Below, one piece after another: positions 1-8,333 of a stretch of 64,000 bases of DNA (its first letter is position 1; each line of letters starts with the position of its first letter). The translations under genes and the position numbers were made by a program. This stretch comes from Draconibacterium halophilum (lineage in GTDB: Bacteria > Bacteroidota > Bacteroidia > Bacteroidales > Prolixibacteraceae): contig NZ_CP048409.1 in the NCBI RefSeq assembly GCF_010448835.1, forward strand, positions 1,930,001 to 1,994,000, given 5' to 3'. The notes under the pieces were generated by a model. It was not told where the DNA came from, ran no database searches, and saw nothing but the letters and a program-made list of their open reading frames with translations.

Positions 1-239
1 TGAATGATATGGCACGGAATATTACCGAGCTGGCATTTGATGAGTTGGATGCACCACCGGTAGTTGTTGGTTCGCGTAACTGGATTACTCCTGCTTACGA
101 ATTGGAAGAGTATTTCTTCCCGCAGGTTGACTGGTTCCTCGATGCCATTCACGAAAAGATCGTTCCGTTGAAAGGACATGTAGCAAAAAATAATTTCACA
201 AATGCGGAGCAGATTCGTAGAAATAAGTTAGGTATATAA
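1..239 (+). CDS. 2-oxoacid dehydrogenase E1, C-terminal fragment (cut by window edge)
   Basis: The reading frame is open from the window edge (first complete codon at base 3) to the TAA at 237-239. The internal Met at base 9 is probably not a start, because the frame continues upstream. The stretch GSRNWITPAYELEEYFFPQ followed by a WFLDAIHEKIVPLKGH-like tail is typical of the C-terminal end of the transketolase-type beta part of branched-chain or pyruvate-type 2-oxoacid dehydrogenase E1, which in Bacteroidota is often an alpha-beta fusion of about 680 residues. This portion contributes to the dimer interface rather than to thiamine-diphosphate chemistry. Which oxoacid is used cannot be told from the tail. 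A terminator-like hairpin follows, so it probably ends its own transcript. Confidence 0.7.
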   Translation, partial: NDMARNITELAFDELDAPPVVVGSRNWITPAYELEEYFFPQVDWFLDAIHEKIVPLKGHVAKNNFTNAEQIRRNKLGI

Positions 240-256
240 TTTTAGTTAGTTATAAA

Positions 257-313
257 GCATGGTGTGAATAAGTTTAGGTAGGAAAGGATTTTTTATATTC
301 ACACCTGCTTTTT
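257..313 (+). terminator. Hairpin with long loop and T-tract after the E1 gene
   Basis: GGTGTGAATA at 261-270 pairs perfectly with TATTCACACC at 296-305. The stem extends by GCA/TGC around a single bulged T. The loop is 25 nt, unusually long for an intrinsic terminator, and CTTTTT follows. It lies between the E1 gene and the PHP gene. It could also be a leader structure of the PHP gene, whose ATG is 31 nt after the stem. Confidence 0.55.
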
Positions 314-336
314 AACCAATAACTGTAATAATAGAT

Positions 337-1554
337 ATGAATTTTTTAAAAGAATACCCGGATATTGAAACATTAATGCGAATAGGAGGCGATATTAGCG
401 TGCCTCATGTTAATGGTCACATCCATACTCCATACTCTTTCAGCTCTTTCGATAATATTGCACAGATTTTTGAGCTGGCAAACGACGAAGAGGTTGAAGT
501 GTTGGGGATTAACGATTTTTTTGTTTCCGACGGATATAACGAATTTTATAATTACGCTGTAAAAAACGGCGTATTTCCATTGTTTAACGTTGAGTTTATT
601 GGGTTGATTCAGGAGCTTCAACGACGCAATGTTACCATAAACGACCCAAATAATCCGGGCCGCATTTATTTTAGCGGGAAAGGGTTGAATTATCCGTATC
701 GGGTTTCAGAAGAAAGCAAAAAGTTTTTGGATGATCTGATAGCTGAAAGCCAGAAACAAGTCGCGAAGATGATTGAAAAGGTGAATTACCTGTTGCAGTC
801 TATCTATCCTGATATGAGCCTTACGTACGAGGAGGTAAAGAAAAAATATGCTAAGGAGCTGGTGCGCGAGCGCCATATCGCCAAAGCCATTCGTATTTTG
901 GTAGAAGAGAACTATCCTCAAAAGTCGGGAAAAATGATGTTCTACACCGAACTTTTTGATGTAGAACCAAAATCAAATCCTGAAGATATTGCTGCTATCG
1001 AAAACGAAATCCGCGGTAAACTTCTAAAAGCCGGAGGTTCTGCTTTTATTCCTGAATCGCCTGCTTCATTTCCACCTGTGGAACGCATAAGTGAGTATAT
1101 TTTGGACGCCGGTGGTATTCCATGTTATCCGGTATTACTCGACGACAGAAAAGGGAATCTGATCACCGGTTTCGAGAGGGATTGGAAGGTTATGGACGAA
1201 CAATTTAAAGCAATGAATGTGCATATGATCGAACTGATCCCGTCACGAAATTCAGTGCAAAAATTGCGCGAGTTTATAAAATATTTTACCCGTTTGGGAT
1301 ATGTGATCTCGCTTGGATCAGAGCACAACACGCCGGGAGTTTTCCCTCTTGAAGTGAAGGTTGATGGTGAGGATATTTTACCCGATGACCTGAAAAAAGT
1401 ATCATACGATGGTGCTTGCGTAATTGCAGCTCATCAATATTTAAAAACCAATGGTGAAGAAGGATTTGTAACTACAAATGGTAATCGTACCGAACGGTCG
1501 ATAGCAGACCTGATCACCTTAGGTAATGCGGTTGTTAAAGAAATGATCGCATAA
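337..1554 (+). CDS. PHP-domain metal-dependent hydrolase-like protein
   Basis: A 405-residue protein without a signal peptide, so cytoplasmic. The N-terminal NGHIHTPYS (His28, His30) matches the HxH motif that opens the PHP (polymerase and histidinol phosphatase) metal-binding barrel. Later pieces fit degenerate PHP motifs: INDFF in place of TDHD, VEF near residue 90, and GSEHNT near residue 330. Many PHP proteins are phosphoesterases, but the substrate here is unknown. It is followed after 62 bp by a fused aldolase/dehydrogenase and then by a sugar-type dehydrogenase on the same strand, so a role in catabolism of an unusual sugar or sugar phosphate is likely but inferred. The ATG at 337 is chosen because it follows the hairpin and gives the full domain. 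Confidence 0.7.
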   Translation: MNFLKEYPDIETLMRIGGDISVPHVNGHIHTPYSFSSFDNIAQIFELANDEEVEVLGINDFFVSDGYNEFYNYAVKNGVFPLFNVEFIGLIQELQRRNVTINDPNNPGRIYFSGKGLNYPYRVSEESKKFLDDLIAESQKQVAKMIEKVNYLLQSIYPDMSLTYEEVKKKYAKELVRERHIAKAIRILVEENYPQKSGKMMFYTELFDVEPKSNPEDIAAIENEIRGKLLKAGGSAFIPESPASFPPVERISEYILDAGGIPCYPVLLDDRKGNLITGFERDWKVMDEQFKAMNVHMIELIPSRNSVQKLREFIKYFTRLGYVISLGSEHNTPGVFPLEVKVDGEDILPDDLKKVSYDGACVIAAHQYLKTNGEEGFVTTNGNRTERSIADLITLGNAVVKEMIA

Positions 1555-1616
1555 AAAAAGAGAACGGAAGCCTGTGGGGGGTTTCTGTCACAAAAAAAAT
1601 AACGATCCAGAATATT

Positions 1617-3578
1617 ATGGAAGGATTAAAAAATCTGATTAAGATATCGCAATTCTATGGCCAAAATCCAGAGATGGTTATTGCCGGAGGCGGAAACACC
1701 TCCTATAAAAACGACGAAAATATTTGGGTGAAAGCCAGTGGTTTTGCACTTGCTACGATTACCGAAGATGGTTTTGCAAAGCTCGACCGTAAAAAATTGG
1801 GACTCATCTCAGAAAAAACATACAGTGCCGATTCATTTGAACGCGAGCGCCAGATTAAAGACGATTTGATGGAAGCAACCATCACAAAAGATCGCAGGCC
1901 ATCGGTTGAAATATCAATGCATGATGTTATCGATTTTGCTTATGTGGTGCACCTGCATCCAACAAAAGTAAATGGTTTGATGTGTGGCAACCAGGTGGAA
2001 AAATACCTCGATGAGTTGTTTGGCGACCAGGTGGTTTATATTCCATATATCGATCCGGGTTATGTGCTGTTTAAAGGGGTTGAAAAACAACTGGACAAAT
2101 TTAAAGCGAAAAATGGTAAAACTGCGCAGATAATCTTTTTGCAAAACCACGGAATTTTTGTGGCAGCCGATTCTATCGATGAAATTGAAACGATTTACAG
2201 TGATGTATTTGCAAAACTGAACGGTGCGTTAAAAGAGGAATTGTCGGAAGAAGCCCTTCCAATTCGCGAAGATGTTGCTGAATTTGTTCCGGCCATCCGT
2301 ATGATGGTTTCAGAAGTGGAAATTAAAACGCTGAGACTTCGGAACAATGCGGTAATTGCTCAATTCACAAAAGATGCACAGGCTTATGAAAAAGTGACAA
2401 AGCCATTTACTCCTGACCTGATCGTGTATTGCAAATCGAAATATATATTTATTGAAAATACTGAAAACGTTGAAGACCTGTTGAAAGAGGCCAAAGAAAA
2501 GATCGAAGCTTTTATTTCAACAAACGGATTTGCTCCAAAAGTAATCCTACTGAAAGGAATTGGCTTGTTGGCTGTTGGCGATCATGCCGTACAGTGCGAC
2601 ACGATTCTGGATGTGTATGAAGATGCAATGAAAATCAGTGCTTATTCTGAATCGTTCGGTGGTCAGCATTTTATGACTCCGGAACAAATTGCATTTATCG
2701 ATACCTGGGAGGTTGAGAATTACCGCCGCAAAATTGCTGCCGGAACATCTGTTGGCCGTGTTCAAAATAAAACCATTATTGTAACCGGCGCTGCCATGGG
2801 ATTTGGTGAAGGTATTGCCCTCCATTTAACCGAAGAAGGCGCCAATATTGTTGTGGCCGATATTAACGAAGAAGTTGGACAAAAAACGGCAGCAGAACTG
2901 GCTGCGATGAAAGGTAATAACAGGGCGATTTTTGTAAAAACCAATGTGGCCGATATGGAAAGCCTGGCCAATTTGATGAAAGAAACCGTTGCTACTTTTG
3001 GTGGACTGGATGTATTTGTAAGTAATGCCGGCGTATTACGTGCGGGTGGTCTGGATGAAATGACACCGGAGAATTTTGAGTTTGTTACCAAAATAAACTA
3101 CAACGCCTATTTCTATTGCACAAAAGTAGCCTCTAAAATATTGAAACTTCAAAATGCTTATAAGCCGGATTACTATTCTGATATTATTCAAATCAATTCA
3201 AAATCGGGTTTAAAAGGAAGTAAAAAGAATTTCGCATATGCCGGTGGTAAATTTGGTGGAATAGGTCTTACTCAGTCGTTTGCATTGGAACTGGCACCGG
3301 ATAAAATAAAAGTCAATTCGGTTTGCCCGGGTAACTTCTACGAAGGTCCGCTGTGGAGCGATCCTGAAAATGGATTGTTTATTCAGTACCTAAATGCCGG
3401 AAAAGTGCCGGGAGCAAAGACAATCGACGATGTGAAGCAATTTTATTTAGACCAGGTGCCACTTGGAAAAGGATGTTCGCCAAAAGACGTGGTGAAAGGA
3501 ATTTTATACCTGATCGACCAGGAGAATGAAACGGGACAGGCGCTGCCAATTTCGGGTGGACAATCGATGTTGCATTAG
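1617..3578 (+). CDS. Bifunctional class II aldolase / short-chain dehydrogenase
   Basis: A 653-residue fusion. Residues about 1-375 are a class II (zinc) aldolase domain with GGGNTSY near residue 24, His112 and His114 in VVHLHP and His178 in QNHGIF as metal ligands. Residues about 385-653 are a short-chain dehydrogenase with the nucleotide loop TGAAMGFG from about 389 and the catalytic YAGGK (Tyr541, Lys545). This architecture matches the rhamnulose-1-phosphate aldolase/lactaldehyde dehydrogenase fusions, which cleave a ketose phosphate to dihydroxyacetone phosphate plus an aldehyde and then oxidise or reduce a product. No rhamnose isomerase or kinase lies nearby, so the sugar is uncertain. 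It sits in a three-gene cassette with the PHP protein and an MDR dehydrogenase. Confidence 0.85.
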   Translation: MEGLKNLIKISQFYGQNPEMVIAGGGNTSYKNDENIWVKASGFALATITEDGFAKLDRKKLGLISEKTYSADSFERERQIKDDLMEATITKDRRPSVEISMHDVIDFAYVVHLHPTKVNGLMCGNQVEKYLDELFGDQVVYIPYIDPGYVLFKGVEKQLDKFKAKNGKTAQIIFLQNHGIFVAADSIDEIETIYSDVFAKLNGALKEELSEEALPIREDVAEFVPAIRMMVSEVEIKTLRLRNNAVIAQFTKDAQAYEKVTKPFTPDLIVYCKSKYIFIENTENVEDLLKEAKEKIEAFISTNGFAPKVILLKGIGLLAVGDHAVQCDTILDVYEDAMKISAYSESFGGQHFMTPEQIAFIDTWEVENYRRKIAAGTSVGRVQNKTIIVTGAAMGFGEGIALHLTEEGANIVVADINEEVGQKTAAELAAMKGNNRAIFVKTNVADMESLANLMKETVATFGGLDVFVSNAGVLRAGGLDEMTPENFEFVTKINYNAYFYCTKVASKILKLQNAYKPDYYSDIIQINSKSGLKGSKKNFAYAGGKFGGIGLTQSFALELAPDKIKVNSVCPGNFYEGPLWSDPENGLFIQYLNAGKVPGAKTIDDVKQFYLDQVPLGKGCSPKDVVKGILYLIDQENETGQALPISGGQSMLH

Positions 3579-3609
3579 AAACTTAAGGCAAAAGTAGAAC
3601 GTTGAGAAC

Positions 3610-3667
3610 AGCTGTGCTGGTCGAATTGAAAATCGGCCACAGCCAAATCCCGACCGAAGCGTCGGGA
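3610..3667. repeat. REP-like double hairpin in intergenic DNA
   Basis: Two adjacent inverted repeats lie in the 243-bp gap between the aldolase fusion and the MDR dehydrogenase. GCTGTG near 3610 pairs with CACAGC near 3641 with an imperfect inner stem. TCCCGAC (3648-3654) pairs perfectly with GTCGGGA (3661-3667) around a 6-nt loop. There is no T-tract, so it looks more like a dispersed palindromic element than a terminator. The rest of the gap holds A-rich repeated words (see the AAGGCAAAAG finding) and a short self-similar stretch near 3725-3765. Confidence 0.4.
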
Positions 3668-3821
3668 GCAAAAGTTAAAAGTATAAAGGCAAAAGGTTGG
3701 GAAGGATTAAGGATGAATGATTAAGAAAGCTTCGAGTCACTAGCTACGAGTTTCGAGTTGGAAGCTTCAATCTTTTATCAATCTAAATCAATCTCTTTTC
3801 AATCTGATAAAATAAAAGAAA

Positions 3822-5096
3822 ATGAAGACAAAAGCAGTTCGATTATACGGTAAAAAAGACCTTCGGGTAGAAGAATTTGAATTACCACAAATTAACGAAG
3901 ATGAGATTTTGGCAAAAGTAATAACCGACAGCCTTTGTATGTCGAGTTACAAAGCAGCCAACCAGGCAAGCGACCACAAACGTATTCCGGATGATATTGC
4001 CGAGAATCCGATTATGATTGGGCATGAATTTGCCGGAGAAATTGTTGAAGTAGGAGCAAACTGGCAAGATAAATTTAAGTCAGGTCAGAAATTTTCAATT
4101 CAGCCGGCAATTTATTACGAAGATGGTCCGGTTGGTGTGTTAAGTGCTCCTGGTTATTCATACAAATACATTGGCGGTGATGCCACTTATGTGATCATTC
4201 CGAAAGATGTGTTGGTACAGGATTGTTTGCTGGCCTATGAAGGACCGGGTTATTACCCTGCGTCGCTGGCCGAGCCGTTGAGCTGTGTTATTGGTGCTAT
4301 GCACGCTAATTACCACACCACTGCCGGAAGTTATGTGCACAAGATGGAAATTGTAGATGGTGGGAAAATGGCAATTCTTGCCGGTGTTGGTCCAATGGGA
4401 TTGGCTGCCATTAATTACGTTTTGCGCCGCGAAGACAGAAAACCATCATTGATGGTGGTTACCGATATCGACCAGACAAGACTGGACAGGGCTGCTGAGC
4501 TTTACACTGTTGAATTTGCCAAAGAGCGTGGCATTGAATTAAAATACATCAATACCGCAGAAATGGCCGATCCGGTTGCTGGATTAAAAGAATTAACCGG
4601 AGGCACGGGATACGATGATGTCTTTGTTTTTGCTCCGGTTGCTCCTGTAGTTGAGCAAGGCGATGCAATTCTTGGTTTCGATGGTTGTTTGAACTTTTTT
4701 GCCGGGCCATCAAACACGGAATTCTCGGCAAAAATGAACTTTTACAATGTTCATTATGCTTATACGCACATTGTTGGAACATCGGGTGGTAACACCGACG
4801 ATATGAAAGAAGCATTGGAAATTATGACTGCAGGATTAGATCCGGCAGGACTGGTAACCCACATTGGTGGTTTAAATACAGTGCCTGAAGCAACTTTGAG
4901 TCTGCCGAATATTCCAGGTGGTAAAAAATTAATTTACCCACATTTTGATTTTCCGCTTACGGCAATTGATGATTTTGAAGAGAAAGGAAAAGAAAATCCG
5001 GTGTATGTAGAGCTGGACAAGCTGTGCAAAAAATACATGGGATTATGGAATGTGGAAGCAGAAGCCTATTTATTGGAAAATGGCGAGAAACTTTAG
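3822..5096 (+). CDS. Zinc-binding MDR dehydrogenase (sorbose-1-phosphate reductase / polyol dehydrogenase type)
   Basis: A 424-residue cytoplasmic medium-chain dehydrogenase. The N-terminal GroES-like domain carries Cys39 (TDSLCMSSYK) and the Gly-His-Glu of MIGHEFAGE (His68, Glu69) as catalytic zinc ligands. The Rossmann domain starts at AGVGPMGLAAI. The long inserts and the YHxxAGSYVH-type segment resemble the family containing L-sorbose-1-phosphate reductase. It presumably interconverts a ketose (or ketose phosphate) and a polyol with NAD(P)H. It is the third gene of the PHP/aldolase cassette but is separated by 243 bp, so it may have its own promoter. A strong bidirectional terminator follows. 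Confidence 0.8.
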   Translation: MKTKAVRLYGKKDLRVEEFELPQINEDEILAKVITDSLCMSSYKAANQASDHKRIPDDIAENPIMIGHEFAGEIVEVGANWQDKFKSGQKFSIQPAIYYEDGPVGVLSAPGYSYKYIGGDATYVIIPKDVLVQDCLLAYEGPGYYPASLAEPLSCVIGAMHANYHTTAGSYVHKMEIVDGGKMAILAGVGPMGLAAINYVLRREDRKPSLMVVTDIDQTRLDRAAELYTVEFAKERGIELKYINTAEMADPVAGLKELTGGTGYDDVFVFAPVAPVVEQGDAILGFDGCLNFFAGPSNTEFSAKMNFYNVHYAYTHIVGTSGGNTDDMKEALEIMTAGLDPAGLVTHIGGLNTVPEATLSLPNIPGGKKLIYPHFDFPLTAIDDFEEKGKENPVYVELDKLCKKYMGLWNVEAEAYLLENGEKL

Positions 5097-5164
5097 AATT
5101 TAATCGAAGCTTGGTGTGTTGACATCAATCGGGTGTTAGATATAAACTTGAAAATAAACGTAAA

Positions 5165-5200
5165 AACAGCAGCAAGGTTCTCTTGCTGCTGTTTGTTTTT
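5165..5200. terminator. Bidirectional intrinsic terminator
   Basis: AACAGCAGCAAG (5165-5176) and CTTGCTGCTGTT (5182-5193) form a perfect 12-bp stem with a 5-nt loop. T-rich sequence follows on the plus strand and AAAA precedes it, which reads as a T-tract on the minus strand. It sits between the convergent MDR dehydrogenase and GH88 genes and can serve both. Confidence 0.9.
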
Positions 5201-5238
5201 ATGATGTGTTAAAGCTCAGTCGGAATAAATTCCAATTA

Positions 5239-6480
5239 CTACAATTCCCCCTGTTTTGTTAACTCTTTTGCTCGCATTAAAGCTTCAACAAAATAATAAT
5301 CAGCGTAAGTGAGTGGAACATCAATCTCGGTGCGATTAGGCATGTGCCCGACGCTGTGTTTCAGAATAAAATTGGCATTCTCACCGGGGTTTGCCAGATA
5401 CTCGTCGGAACTTAAAGTTCGGATTTGTATTTTTGCTACATTCAGATACGATTTAGCTTTGTAGTCTGCTACATACTGACTTAGTTCCAACAGGGCAGAA
5501 CACATAATTGCACCTGCCGAGGCGTCGCGCAATGTATTTGGAATATCCGGTGCATCGAAGTCCCAGTAAGGAATTTTGTCCTCAGGAAGATTTGGATGAT
5601 TGATAATAAAGTCCGCAATATGATTTGCTTGTTCCAAATAGCTTTCCTTACCCGTTTCACGGTACATCATGGTGTAACCATACAATCCCCATGCTTGTCC
5701 GCGTGCCCACGCTGAATCGTCAGAATATCCCTGTGCGGTATTTTTCTTTTCAACTGCTCCGGTTATGGTATCGTACGAAATAACATGGTAACTGCTGTAA
5801 TCATCACGAAAATGATTTTCCATGGTGGTGTTAGCGTGTGTACGTGCTACATGGCTGAATGTAGTATCGTTAAAGGTTTGGGCGCTCCATTCAAGCAATT
5901 CCAGATTCATCATATTGTCGATAATTACCGGGTATTGCCACTTGGCACTCCATGGTGCATAATCCCACGATCGGATACAACCAACGGTTGGGTTAAACCG
6001 GGTGATCAGCGATTTTGATGCATTGTGAATCACTTCTTTATATTTTGGATTACCCGTAATTCGATAGCCGTTTCCAAAACTACAAAATATCATAAATCCA
6101 ACATCGTGATTGTCGGTAGTGAATTGCTGATCTTCAACACGCAAGGTGTAATTTTCTGCCCAAAGTTTCAAGCTGTCTTCAGGATTGTTTTCATACAAAT
6201 ACCATAAAACGCCTGGGAAAAATCCGCTAACCCACCAGTCAGAATTGCAAGTAACCAGCTTCCCATCTTTGCCAATTGTTTGGGGAAGTTTATCCGGTTG
6301 ATCTTTCAGTGATTCGGCCATTCTGAGGCTTTGTTTAGTGGCAAGCTCAAGCGATTGATCGATTGCCGAACTTAGTGATTGATTATGATTCTGTGGTGTT
6401 TTACAACTGGTAAAAAAAATGATTAGAATAAAAACAGAAGTGGTTTTTAACATGGCTCGAAAGGATTTAATAAAATGCAA
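5239..6480 (-). CDS. GH88 unsaturated glucuronyl hydrolase, lipoprotein
   Basis: A 413-residue (alpha/alpha)6 enzyme of family GH88. It removes the 4,5-unsaturated uronic acid left at the non-reducing end by polysaccharide lyases, by hydrating the double bond. Asp126 in DNHDVGF and Asp188 in IIDNMMNLE match the two catalytic aspartates of the family, and ARGQAWGLYG is another hallmark. The signal peptide ends in FTSC (Cys26), so it is probably a lipoprotein facing the periplasm or cell surface. Met10 (6453) would give an equally good signal peptide and is an alternative start. It is the last gene of the GH16-SusC-SusD-GH88 row, but a hairpin terminator precedes it. Confidence 0.9.
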   Translation of the reverse strand: MHFIKSFRAMLKTTSVFILIIFFTSCKTPQNHNQSLSSAIDQSLELATKQSLRMAESLKDQPDKLPQTIGKDGKLVTCNSDWWVSGFFPGVLWYLYENNPEDSLKLWAENYTLRVEDQQFTTDNHDVGFMIFCSFGNGYRITGNPKYKEVIHNASKSLITRFNPTVGCIRSWDYAPWSAKWQYPVIIDNMMNLELLEWSAQTFNDTTFSHVARTHANTTMENHFRDDYSSYHVISYDTITGAVEKKNTAQGYSDDSAWARGQAWGLYGYTMMYRETGKESYLEQANHIADFIINHPNLPEDKIPYWDFDAPDIPNTLRDASAGAIMCSALLELSQYVADYKAKSYLNVAKIQIRTLSSDEYLANPGENANFILKHSVGHMPNRTEIDVPLTYADYYFVEALMRAKELTKQGEL

Positions 6481-6497
6481 CAGACGAAAATAATAAA

Positions 6498-6521
6498 AGA
6501 AATGCCCCGAAGGGCATTTCT
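6498..6521 (-). terminator. Hairpin between susD-type gene and GH88 gene
   Basis: GAAATGCCC (6499-6507) and GGGCATTTC (6512-6520) form a perfect 9-bp stem with a 4-nt loop. Read on the minus strand it is followed by TTTTATTATTTT. It would end most SusCD transcripts before GH88, leaving GH88 at a lower level by read-through. Confidence 0.75.
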
Positions 6522-6608
6522 GTAGATTGTAGATACTTAATCAAATCTAACTAAACTATAAGAACTATCGAATTGTCAATATGTCCTTTTATTTTCAGAT
6601 CAGAACTA

Positions 6609-8318
6609 CTAATTATATCCAGGATTTTGATCCCACTGAACATCTTTGTTACGTTGAATTTCGCTTAATGGAATAGGGAACAACAGGTTGTTGCTACTTA
6701 CTCCACTAATGGTACCTTTAATGGTACTTTCTGTATTCAGTGCTGTCCGCTCCACTAAGGTTCCGGTTCTCATCAATGTCATGCGGCGGTTTTCCTCAGC
6801 AAACAATTCGCGGGCACGTTCGTCCAGAATAAAATCAAGGTCGATATCTGATGAAGATACTTTTCCAAGGTCGCTGTTTCCACTTTCTGCACGGGCAGCT
6901 TTAAAAGCACGATCGCGTAAAACATTAATATCTTCAGCTGCTCCGCTTGTGTTGTTTTGTTTAAAACGAGCTTCAGCACGAAGCAGGTAAGTTTCACCAA
7001 AACGCATCATCGGGAAATCTTTGATATTTGTCCAACCCCACTGATCATCCGGATCGAATGAGTCCCATTTGCGGGTGTATGGATATGCTACCTCGATGGT
7101 GTCGCTTGCTGCAATTAAGGCAGTATCGCCTTCATGAACTTCAACTACCTTAACCGCATTGGGTGAATCTTTGTCAACTCTGTAACCGTTGGCATCTACA
7201 CCCCAGGTAGCACTATAGCCAACTGAATTGTAATAGAAGGTTCGGGTAATGTTGTTTTCCGAATTACGGATGTCGCCATCATTGTATAACTCGTACTTCA
7301 CCCAGTTGCTTGGGCGCATACGACCATTACCACGACCTCCGTAAGGATGTACAAAACTGTCATCAACATCATCATAATATGGTGTCATTCCAGGCACATT
7401 GTGGTAAGCAGGCACCCAGTTACGACGCTGCTGAGGAGCTCCGGTAAAACCACCGGCCACATTTTTTGTATATTCCAGTTCGAATGTCCAGATAGCTTCT
7501 GAATTTCCCTGCGAACGACGCTGGTTTCCGAATTTAAACATATCGCTGAAATAGTCGCCATCCACATCTAAAGCAATACCATAACGTTCTTCAACCAAGC
7601 TAAATAAACCACTGTTGATAATTTTGGTTAAAACAGTTTCTGCCAGGTCTGGTTGGTCAACACGTAAGTATACTTCTCCTAAACACTGCATAGCCATATG
7701 TTTATTAGCGCGGCTTTCCGTTATTGTACCGTTAATGTCGGGTAAGTTATCAGCGGCATATTTTAAATCTTCAATGATTTGAGTGTTTACCTGTGCCACC
7801 GGAGTACGCTCGAGGTCGGTGCGTGCTGATGATGTTGCTTCAACAAGTAAAGGAACATCGCCATAAAGTGTGGCAAGAATATTATAACAGTAACCACGGA
7901 AAAATCTGGCTTCTGCAATTTTTGCAGGATCGCCATCCTCGCCAATTGCTGCAAGTGCAGTATTGGCATTGTTAATTACCAGAAAACATCTTTCCCACAT
8001 GTAGTAAACAGCGCCATTTTCCGAGTTTAAATCTTCATATTTAAAGAATGGAATTTCAACGCCTTCAATTCCTCCGGGAGAACAAACATCGGTTCCTACC
8101 TGCCACACGCAGTTCCAGCCTTGTCGGCCTGCCCAGGTCCATATTGTTCCAAAGTTGTAGTGTAATCCTTTCAACGCTGCTTCAACACCGGCTTCGTCAG
8201 TTAAAGTTTCAGGAGCATACGACGACATTGGTTTTTCATCCAAAAAGTCTTCGCTACATGAGACAGCTATCATTGTAATAGCTATCAGTAATATTAAATA
8301 TATTTTATTCGTTTTCAT
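6609..8318 (-). CDS. SusD/RagB-family glycan-binding lipoprotein
   Basis: A 569-residue surface lipoprotein. The lipobox ends at Cys21 (MIAVSC), followed by SEDFLDEKP, the typical SusD start. Tetratricopeptide-like helices run through the N-terminal half (ARFFRGYCYNILATLYGDVPLL is a family hallmark). The C-terminal part, around MMRFGETYLLRAEA and ERARELFAEENRR, is the usual SusD_RagB conserved block. The protein binds a glycan at the surface and caps the SusC channel. Its gene begins 15 bp after the end of the SusC gene, a fixed pairing, so both are co-transcribed. Confidence 0.95.
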   Translation of the reverse strand: MKTNKIYLILLIAITMIAVSCSEDFLDEKPMSSYAPETLTDEAGVEAALKGLHYNFGTIWTWAGRQGWNCVWQVGTDVCSPGGIEGVEIPFFKYEDLNSENGAVYYMWERCFLVINNANTALAAIGEDGDPAKIAEARFFRGYCYNILATLYGDVPLLVEATSSARTDLERTPVAQVNTQIIEDLKYAADNLPDINGTITESRANKHMAMQCLGEVYLRVDQPDLAETVLTKIINSGLFSLVEERYGIALDVDGDYFSDMFKFGNQRRSQGNSEAIWTFELEYTKNVAGGFTGAPQQRRNWVPAYHNVPGMTPYYDDVDDSFVHPYGGRGNGRMRPSNWVKYELYNDGDIRNSENNITRTFYYNSVGYSATWGVDANGYRVDKDSPNAVKVVEVHEGDTALIAASDTIEVAYPYTRKWDSFDPDDQWGWTNIKDFPMMRFGETYLLRAEARFKQNNTSGAAEDINVLRDRAFKAARAESGNSDLGKVSSSDIDLDFILDERARELFAEENRRMTLMRTGTLVERTALNTESTIKGTISGVSSNNLLFPIPLSEIQRNKDVQWDQNPGYN

Positions 8319-8333
8319 AATTGTTATACGCTA

